A program made the translations under genes and the position numbers. From WHSV01 sp050694055 (GTDB lineage Bacteria > Actinomycetota > CADDZG01 > WHSQ01), in the NCBI GenBank assembly GCA_050694055.1, contig JBOGWX010000165.1:1-35684 (forward strand): 35,684 bases of DNA. The letters run 5' to 3'. The first letter of the stretch is position 1; the number at the start of each line of letters is the position of its first letter. The notes below the pieces were generated by a model that searched no databases, was not told where the DNA came from, and saw only the letters and a list, made by a program, of their open reading frames with translations. Shown in pieces: positions 29,862-35,684 of this stretch.

Positions 29862-32095
29862 AGGCGGCGGGCGTCCTGCTCGCGGCCTGTGTCCTCGCCC
29901 TCATCGCCGCGCTGCCGGCCTCCGCGCAGGAGCAGTGCTCGCGCGCGGTCGTGGTGGCGCTGCCCGGAGTCATGTGGTCCGACATCGAGCGCTTCGACCC
30001 CCCTCATCTGGCCCGGGCGATCGAAGACGGTGCGTGGGGATCGATGTCGGTCCGTACCAATTCCGCGCGCACGTCGCTCGCGTCGGGATTCGTGACGCTG
30101 GGCGCGGGTGCACGCGTCGACGGAGGAGTGACGACGGGGGGGCCGGCCGAGGATGAGGACCAGATCCCTGGCAAGCTTCCTCAGATTCGGGTCGTGGAGG
30201 ATTGGCCGGTGGCCGGGCTCCAGGAGGTGCGGTCGATTGCGACCGCGGACGGCTACGGGGCGCGCCCGGGAGCGCTGTCGACCGCCCTCGAGGCGCCCGT
30301 CTTCGCCATCGGTAACGGCGATCTCGGCAGGCCGGCTCCCGCACCCGCCGGTTTCGGGCGCTGGACCCTTCTGGCGGCCACGAACCAAGAGGGGATCGTC
30401 GATGCGACGGCCACCAACGAGGACCTCCTGGTTGCAGACGAGACGGCTCCTTATGGAGTCCGCACCGACCCCGGCGAGCTGGACGTGGCGCTCGATGTGT
30501 TCTTCGACGCCGAACCCTGCGGGGTCGCCTTCATCGATCAGGGCGATCTCACGCGCTTCGACCAGTGGGTAATGGCGCTCGGTCACGACGAGGTGACGGC
30601 CGGCCTGGTCGAATCGCAGCGCGCGGCGCTGATGGCGTCCGACGACCTCGTCGGCGACCTGCGCGACCGCATGGACGCAGACGATCTGTTGTTGGTCGTA
30701 TCGCCGACCTCGCCGGCGTGGGCGGGGGAGGCGCACCTCGGGGTCGCGGTTGCGGTCGGAGCCGGTTTCGAGGGCGGCGAGACGCTCGAGTCCGCCTCGA
30801 CCCGCCGCCGGAGCATAGTGACGCTACCGGACGTCGCGCCGACGATCCTCGAGCACTTCGGAGTCGAGCGACCCCCCGTGATGAACGGGAGAGCGATGGT
30901 GTCGGAGCCCACGGACGCGGCTCCGCTCTCGTCGATGACGTCACTCGACGACGAGTCGGTCTTCATCGACTATGTGAAGGGTCCGCTGAGCGCCGTCTTC
31001 GTCTTGTTTCAGGTCGTCGTCTATATCCTCATCCTGGCGCTCTTCGCCTGGCGCGAGCGTCGAGGCGGAGTGGGCTCCACGGCGTCCCGCAGCTTGCAGT
31101 TCTGCGGGCTCGGCGTCGTGGCTTTTCCGATTTCCACCTACCTTGCCGGAGTGGTCGATGGGCACTCGCTCGGCGGGCTCGCCTTCGGCCTTCTCCTCTT
31201 CGCCATAGACGCGGTGCTCGTGACGATTGCGTCGCTCACCTTTTCGCGCTCCCTCGATCGACTCCTCGCGCTCGTCGGCTTCACCTGGTCCGTCATCGCG
31301 GTCGATCTCGTTACCGGGGGCGTGCTTCAACTCAACACAGTGTTCGGGTATTCGCCGATCGTCGCCGGACGTTTTGCGGGGGCCGGCAACATCGTCTTTG
31401 CGGTGTTCGGCGCTACGGCGGTACTGACGGGCGCGCTGGTCGCCTATCGCTTCAGTGGCAGGCGATTCACGATGCCGCTCGTGGTCGCGCTGTTCGTCGT
31501 GACCATCGTCGTCGACGGAGCTCCCGCGTTCGGGAGCGACGTCGGTGGAGTGCTCGCCCTGGTGCCGTCGCTCGGCGTCACCTTGCTGTTGCTGGGCGGA
31601 CGCCGGCCCAACCTCCGAACCGTGATCATCGCCGGGGTCGCGGGCGGGGCGGTGCTGGGGCTCTTCCTGATCATCGACCTCGCCCTCCCGGCCGAGTCCC
31701 AGACGCATCTGGCCCGCCTCTACGAGGACACGCGCGACCGGGGGTTCGGAAGTCTTTTCGACACGATCGAGCGCAAGGCGACCGCGAACCTGCGGGTCTT
31801 CACCTCGACGATCTGGACCTACTTCGTGCCACCGGCGCTGGGCGCAATCATCTATCTGCTCCGCCGGCCCAGTGGGCGCTGGCAGCAGTTCGCGGTCGAC
31901 TACCCGAAGTTGCGGGCGGGTCTCATCGGAGGCCTGATCCTGGCGGTGGTGGGGTTCGCGGCCAACGACTCGGGCATCGTCATTCCCGCGGTGATCCTGT
32001 CCTTTTTGGTTCCGATGGCGCTGCTGGTTCACCTGTCGATGGATGCGGCGCTCCTGTCCGGCGAGCGGACGGAGAGCAGCGAGGTGAGGGCGTGA
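29846..32095 (+). CDS. Polytopic membrane protein with alkaline-phosphatase-fold ectodomain
   Basis: 749 residues. GTG at 29846 overlaps the glycosyltransferase end by 16 bp and gives a clean signal sequence (VARALKAAGVLLAACVLAL ... PASAQE). Residues about 30-360 form an ectodomain with the outline of the alkaline phosphatase/sulfatase superfamily: RTNSARTSLASGFVTLGAG in the nucleophile region and DVAPTILEHFGVERPPVMNGR near its end. Acidic metal ligands usual in active members are not obvious (VVVALPG where VVVIDG is expected, LLVVSPTSP where a DHG is expected), so it may be non-catalytic. About ten membrane helices follow (about 385-740). The family recurs beside glycosyltransferases in actinobacteria; its function is unknown. 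Confidence 0.8.
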   Translation: MARALKAAGVLLAACVLALIAALPASAQEQCSRAVVVALPGVMWSDIERFDPPHLARAIEDGAWGSMSVRTNSARTSLASGFVTLGAGARVDGGVTTGGPAEDEDQIPGKLPQIRVVEDWPVAGLQEVRSIATADGYGARPGALSTALEAPVFAIGNGDLGRPAPAPAGFGRWTLLAATNQEGIVDATATNEDLLVADETAPYGVRTDPGELDVALDVFFDAEPCGVAFIDQGDLTRFDQWVMALGHDEVTAGLVESQRAALMASDDLVGDLRDRMDADDLLLVVSPTSPAWAGEAHLGVAVAVGAGFEGGETLESASTRRRSIVTLPDVAPTILEHFGVERPPVMNGRAMVSEPTDAAPLSSMTSLDDESVFIDYVKGPLSAVFVLFQVVVYILILALFAWRERRGGVGSTASRSLQFCGLGVVAFPISTYLAGVVDGHSLGGLAFGLLLFAIDAVLVTIASLTFSRSLDRLLALVGFTWSVIAVDLVTGGVLQLNTVFGYSPIVAGRFAGAGNIVFAVFGATAVLTGALVAYRFSGRRFTMPLVVALFVVTIVVDGAPAFGSDVGGVLALVPSLGVTLLLLGGRRPNLRTVIIAGVAGGAVLGLFLIIDLALPAESQTHLARLYEDTRDRGFGSLFDTIERKATANLRVFTSTIWTYFVPPALGAIIYLLRRPSGRWQQFAVDYPKLRAGLIGGLILAVVGFAANDSGIVIPAVILSFLVPMALLVHLSMDAALLSGERTESSEVRA

Positions 32096-32931
32096 CCGGC
32101 GACACCGCGCCGGTCTTCCTCGCGTCGTTTGCAGCGGGGCTCGTGGTCGCGTTGCTCGCCACGCGCGTCGCTCTCGTTTCAGCGCCCCGCTCCCTCACGA
32201 GAATCAACGTCAATCAGCGCGCGGTGCCGGTGGTTCTCGGAGTCGCCGTGATGCTGGGGTGCGTGGCCGGAGGCTTCGGGTTGATGCTGGCGCTGTCACT
32301 GACCGGTGAGCGCTTGGCCGCGACGGTGGGTCCGGGCTTGGTCATCGCGGTTGCGGCCGTGCTGTTCGCAGCAGGCCTGTATGACGACCGGCGCGGGGCC
32401 GAAGCTGCGCGCGGGTTTGCGGGTCACCTGTCCTCGGCGACCGGCGGAGCCGTTACCGGGGGCCTGGTGAAGGTCGTCGCCGGAGGCATCGCCGGGGCGC
32501 TCGCAACGCTCCCCGCCGGCAGCCTCGGGCACAAGGCAGAGGTGTTCCTTCTGGTGCCGTTGACCGCGAACCTGTTCAACCTCCTGGATCGAGCCCCGGG
32601 CCGGGCCGCAAAGGTAGGCTTCGTCTTTCTCGTTCCGCTCGTGATCTTCGGACCTCTCGGGCCGGCACTGGGGCTGGCCGGCCTGCTGGGAGCTCTGCTC
32701 GCGGTGATGCCCTTCGATCTCAGAGAGCGGGCCATGCTCGGTGACGCCGGCGCCAATCCCATCGGGGCCGCGATCGGCCTGGGCCTGGCCTACTCCCTGG
32801 CCGAGCCCTTCCGGTTGGTGGCGGTGCTCCTGATCGGAGGCCTCAACGTCGTCTCCGAGCGGATCTCCTTCTCCGGTGTGATCGATTCGACGCCGTGGCT
32901 TCGAACGCTGGACCGAATCGGCCGCAAATAG
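32092..32931 (+). CDS. MraY/WecA-type polyprenyl-phosphate phosphosugar transferase
   Basis: 279 residues from GTG at 32092, overlapping the previous gene (GTGA). It is a membrane protein with eight or so helices and the three family motifs: LYDDRRG (Asp pair), ANLFNLLDRAPGRA (N-x2-N-L-x-D) and LGDAGANPIGA (GDxG). Members move a phosphosugar from a UDP-sugar to undecaprenyl or decaprenyl phosphate, starting peptidoglycan, teichoic acid or O-antigen chains. It is shorter than MraY or WecA (320-360), lacking part of the N-terminus. True mraY sits in the dcw cluster in bacteria, so this is likely a second initiating enzyme for another glycan. Confidence 0.85.
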   Translation: MTGDTAPVFLASFAAGLVVALLATRVALVSAPRSLTRINVNQRAVPVVLGVAVMLGCVAGGFGLMLALSLTGERLAATVGPGLVIAVAAVLFAAGLYDDRRGAEAARGFAGHLSSATGGAVTGGLVKVVAGGIAGALATLPAGSLGHKAEVFLLVPLTANLFNLLDRAPGRAAKVGFVFLVPLVIFGPLGPALGLAGLLGALLAVMPFDLRERAMLGDAGANPIGAAIGLGLAYSLAEPFRLVAVLLIGGLNVVSERISFSGVIDSTPWLRTLDRIGRK

Positions 32932-33093
32932 ACGCGCCGGCGAGCGCGCGCGTGCTACTTTGGGCTGACTTCCCCCGAGCACCGAGGCGTCGTCGTCTTT
33001 TTCGTGTTGGGGGGTCGTCACCAGGTAACTAAACGGGCGTCCTCGCAGCTATGGGGCGAGACGACTTCGAGAAAGGCACGGATCGGAGGACTG

Positions 33094-34740
33094 GTGGCGA
33101 AGCACGTTTTCGTAACGGGCGGTGTGGTTTCGAGCCTCGGCAAGGGGATCACTGCAGCGTCTCTGGGTCGACTCCTGAAGGCGAGGGGGCTCAGGGTCAT
33201 GATTCAGAAACTCGATCCCTACATCAATGTCGACCCGGGCACGATGAACCCGTTCCAGCACGGTGAGGTGTTCGTCACGGAGGACGGGGGCGAGACGGAT
33301 CTCGACCTCGGCCACTACGAGCGGTTCATCGACGAGAACATGCACCGCGCCTCGAACGTGACCACCGGAGCGCTCTACCAGAGCATCATCGCCAGGGAGC
33401 GGCGAGGCGACTACCTGGGCGACACCGTCCAGGTCATCCCACACGTGACCGAGGCGATCAAAGAGCGCGTCCTGGCTCTCGCGGACGACTCCGGCGCCGA
33501 CGTCCTCATCACCGAGATCGGTGGCACCGTGGGGGACATCGAGTCGCTTCCGTTCCTCGAGGCCATTCGTCAGCTGAAGCGCGAGCTCGGGCGCGATGAC
33601 ACCTGCTACGTCCACGTCACGCTCGTGCCCTATATGGGGGCCGCCGAAGAGCTCAAGACCAAGCCGACCCAGCACTCGGTGAGGGAGCTTCGCAGCATCG
33701 GTATCCAGCCCGATGCGATCGTCTGCCGCAGCGACCGGCCGATCAGTCCGTCGCTCAAGCGCAAGATCTCGCTGCTCTGCGACGTCAACGAAGAGGCCGT
33801 GGTCTCGATGGTGGATGCGAGCAGCATCTACGAGGTGCCGCTCGTCTCTCACGCCGAGAAGCTCGACGGCTTCGTGGTCGATCACCTGCGCATGGACGGC
33901 GTGCCCGAGCCCGACCTGAGCCACTGGCAGGGGATCGTCAACCGCATCAATTCCTGCACCAAGGAAGTAGACATCGGGCTGATCGGGAAGTACGTGACGT
34001 TGCCGGACGCCTATCTCTCGGTGGTCGAGAGCCTGAAGCACGCCGGATACGCTCATTCGACCGACGTGAAGATCACGTGGATCGCCTCGGATGACCTCGA
34101 GGGGGCGAACCTCGATGAGGTGCTCGGCCGGCTCGACGGGATCTTGGTTCCGGGAGGGTTCGGAGTGCGGGGCATCGAGGGCAAGATCGACGCCACACGG
34201 TTCGCGCGCGAGAAGACCGTCCCGTTCCTCGGGATCTGTCTCGGGCTGCAGTGCGCCGTCATCGAGTTCGCACGCAACGTCGCGGGGCTCGAGGGCGCCA
34301 ACTCTTCGGAGTTCGACTCGGCGACCCCGGCCCCTGTGGTCGACGTCCTGGCCGGCCAGGATCTCAACTCGCTGGGCGGCACCATGCGCCTCGGTGCCTA
34401 TCCGTGCCGCATCAAAAAAGGTTCGAAGGCGGAGGCCGCCTACGGGACGGAGCTCATCTTCGAGCGCCATCGTCATCGCTACGAGGTGAACCCACGGTTC
34501 CGGCGCAAGCTCGAGGACGCCGGGCTCCTGTGCTCGGGCGAGTCACCCGACGGGACCCTGGTCGAGATCATCGAGCTTGCGGATCATCCCTGGTTCGTTG
34601 CCGGTCAGTTCCATCCTGAGTTCAAGAGCAGGCCGGACCGCCCGCAGCCTCTGTTCAAGGATTTCGTCGGAGCGGCGATCGCCCGCAGGCACGGCGAGAT
34701 CTCGATACCCGAGGCCGTCGGTTACTCCAGCGAGGTATAA
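33094..34740 (+). CDS. pyrG: CTP synthase
   Basis: This 548-residue enzyme converts UTP, ATP and glutamine to CTP. GTG at 33094 has GGAGGA 4-5 nt upstream and gives the standard start (KHVFVTGGVVSSLGKGITAASLGRLLKARG region). The N-terminal synthetase carries the P-loop-like GVVSSLGKG, the GTMNPFQHGEVFVTEDGGETDLDLGHYERF block and EIGGTVGDIESLPF. The C-terminal class I glutaminase has GGFGVRG, FLGICLGLQ with the nucleophile Cys, and QFHPEFKSRP with the His-Glu pair. The gap of 162 bp before it likely holds its own promoter. In M. tuberculosis pyrG follows steB directly; here four envelope genes intervene. Confidence 0.97.
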   Translation: MAKHVFVTGGVVSSLGKGITAASLGRLLKARGLRVMIQKLDPYINVDPGTMNPFQHGEVFVTEDGGETDLDLGHYERFIDENMHRASNVTTGALYQSIIARERRGDYLGDTVQVIPHVTEAIKERVLALADDSGADVLITEIGGTVGDIESLPFLEAIRQLKRELGRDDTCYVHVTLVPYMGAAEELKTKPTQHSVRELRSIGIQPDAIVCRSDRPISPSLKRKISLLCDVNEEAVVSMVDASSIYEVPLVSHAEKLDGFVVDHLRMDGVPEPDLSHWQGIVNRINSCTKEVDIGLIGKYVTLPDAYLSVVESLKHAGYAHSTDVKITWIASDDLEGANLDEVLGRLDGILVPGGFGVRGIEGKIDATRFAREKTVPFLGICLGLQCAVIEFARNVAGLEGANSSEFDSATPAPVVDVLAGQDLNSLGGTMRLGAYPCRIKKGSKAEAAYGTELIFERHRHRYEVNPRFRRKLEDAGLLCSGESPDGTLVEIIELADHPWFVAGQFHPEFKSRPDRPQPLFKDFVGAAIARRHGEISIPEAVGYSSEV

Positions 34741-34776
34741 CGGGCTCACGCCTCGAGGCGGCCACCAGGGAGCCAC

Positions 34777-34795
34777 AACCAAGGGGGGTTTGGTT
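34777..34795 (+). promoter_or_regulatory. Hairpin holding the ald ribosome-binding site
   Basis: AACCAA (34777-34782) and TTGGTT (34790-34795) form a 6-bp stem with GGGGGGT in the loop. The G-run is the likely Shine-Dalgarno sequence of ald, so folding could modulate its translation. The stem is short and AT-rich. Confidence 0.3.
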
Positions 34796-34796
34796 C

Positions 34797-35684
34797 ATGA
34801 AGGTCGGAGTACCACGCGAGCTAAAGGACAACGAGTACCGCGTCGCCATCACGCCCGCGGGCGTACGTGAGCTGGTCGTTCACAACCACCAGGTCGTCAT
34901 CGAAAGAGACGCTGGTCGCGGCTCCAGCATCATGGACTCCGAGTTCGAGCGTGCCGGCGCGAGCATCGTGGGTCACGCCGACGACGTGTTCGCCGAGGCG
35001 GACATGGTTCTCAAGGTGAAGGAGCCGATCGAGGAAGAGTTCCACCGGCTGCGCGAGGGCCTGATCCTGTTCACCTATCTGCATCTTGCGGCGTCCGGGT
35101 CCGTCACGCGCGCGCTCCTCGACTCGAAGACCACGGGGGTCGCCTACGAGACGGTTGAGTACCCCGACGGATCGCTGCCCCTGCTCGCTCCCATGAGCGA
35201 GGTGGCCGGGCGCATGGCGCCGCAGGTAGGAGCCCACTTTCTGGAGCGCGAGAACGGGGGCCGGGGCATTCTGATGGGCGGTGTCTCGGGCGTCGCACCC
35301 GCGAAGGTCGTCGTGATCGGAGCGGGGATGTCGGGCATGAATGCCGCGTGGATCGCCCAGGGCATGGAGGCCGAGGTCATCATCCTCGACACCAACATCG
35401 CCAAGCTGCGCGAGGTCGACCGCATCCACAAGGGCCGCATCCTGACGTTGATGTCCAACCGTCTCGTGGTCGAAGAGATCGTGACGCAGGCAGACCTCGT
35501 CATCGGAGCGGTGCTCGTGCCGGGAGCGCTGGCGCCGCAGGTCGTCACCGAGGACATCATCAAAGAGATGAAGCCGGGGGCCGTCATCGTGGACATCTCG
35601 ATCGACCAGGGCGGCTGCTTCGAGACCTCGAGGATGACCACGCACTCCGACCCCACCTACGTGGTGCACGACGTCGTGCACTAC
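34797..35684 (+). CDS. ald: Alanine dehydrogenase (C-terminus beyond window)
   Basis: The first 296 residues of an expected ~370 are visible. Ald reversibly deaminates L-alanine to pyruvate with NAD+. The N-terminal MKVGVPRELKDNEYRVAITPAGV start, VKEP (substrate lysine), YLHLAA (catalytic His region), the NAD-binding VIGAGMSGMNAA loop, and DISIDQGGCFETSR are all present. The sequence ends at VVHDVVHY, where relatives continue toward CVANMPG. ATG at 34797 follows a G-run ribosome site. It lies 57 bp after pyrG on the same strand. No Lrp/AsnC regulator is in the window. Confidence 0.95.
   Translation, partial: MKVGVPRELKDNEYRVAITPAGVRELVVHNHQVVIERDAGRGSSIMDSEFERAGASIVGHADDVFAEADMVLKVKEPIEEEFHRLREGLILFTYLHLAASGSVTRALLDSKTTGVAYETVEYPDGSLPLLAPMSEVAGRMAPQVGAHFLERENGGRGILMGGVSGVAPAKVVVIGAGMSGMNAAWIAQGMEAEVIILDTNIAKLREVDRIHKGRILTLMSNRLVVEEIVTQADLVIGAVLVPGALAPQVVTEDIIKEMKPGAVIVDISIDQGGCFETSRMTTHSDPTYVVHDVVHY

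Noticed and set aside
1..35684. CRISPR array, prophage, IS element or integron
   Set aside because: No direct-repeat array, transposase, integrase or terminal repeat was found on either strand.

Overview
The window reads as chromosomal DNA of a high-GC actinobacterium. It has many GTG/TTG starts, dense 4-bp ATGA/GTGA overlaps, a mycothiol-dependent DinB-like enzyme, and the block HAD phosphatase - small ORF - tlyA - nadK - recN - steA - steB ... pyrG, which matches the Mycobacterium tuberculosis Rv1692-Rv1699 order as I know it. The extra genes inside that block and the generally diverged proteins suggest a lineage outside the Mycobacteriales, but the exact class cannot be read from the sequence alone. 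No rRNA, tRNA, CRISPR array, integrase, transposase or phage gene was seen.

Layout. 1-4875: a truncated lipoprotein, a secreted membrane-anchored protein, a two-helix membrane protein with an Ada-like zinc motif, a DUF1015 protein and a stand-alone TrpB2. 4992-6939: a three-gene operon encoding a split thiamine-diphosphate (ComD/ComE-like) decarboxylase and a cyclase-family metal hydrolase. 7074-7847: a small, lower-GC pair including a three-helix membrane protein that resembles Pycsar-type TM effectors. 7915-11850: pgi, a mycothiol-dependent isomerase-like protein, a 71-residue protein and a PaaK-type aryl-CoA ligase, in one operon. 11983-19168: an aromatic acyl-CoA catabolic cluster (two acyl-CoA dehydrogenases, RidA-like protein, crotonase, thioesterase, luciferase-like flavin oxidoreductase and a two-domain anthraniloyl-/salicylyl-CoA monooxygenase).

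19165-34740: the conserved actinobacterial block. It carries a HAD-IIA phosphatase, rhomboid protease (opposite strand), phasin-like protein with a histone-like tail, tlyA, nadK, recN, steA and steB. A four-gene envelope set follows (murJ, a GT4 glycosyltransferase, an alkaline-phosphatase-fold polytopic protein and a MraY/WecA-type phosphotransferase), then pyrG. The window ends inside ald.

The most interesting part is the aryl-CoA cluster. The monooxygenase gene keeps an intact-looking FAD hydroxylase half, but its old-yellow-enzyme half has lost the paired catalytic histidines and an FMN-contacting arginine, and its C-terminus is cut off. It is translationally coupled to a separate flavin oxidoreductase. 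The accompanying crotonase and RidA homologues also lack the textbook catalytic residues of their families. Together these suggest a variant of the 2-aminobenzoyl-CoA or salicylyl-CoA route in which the ring-reduction and later steps differ from the described pathway.
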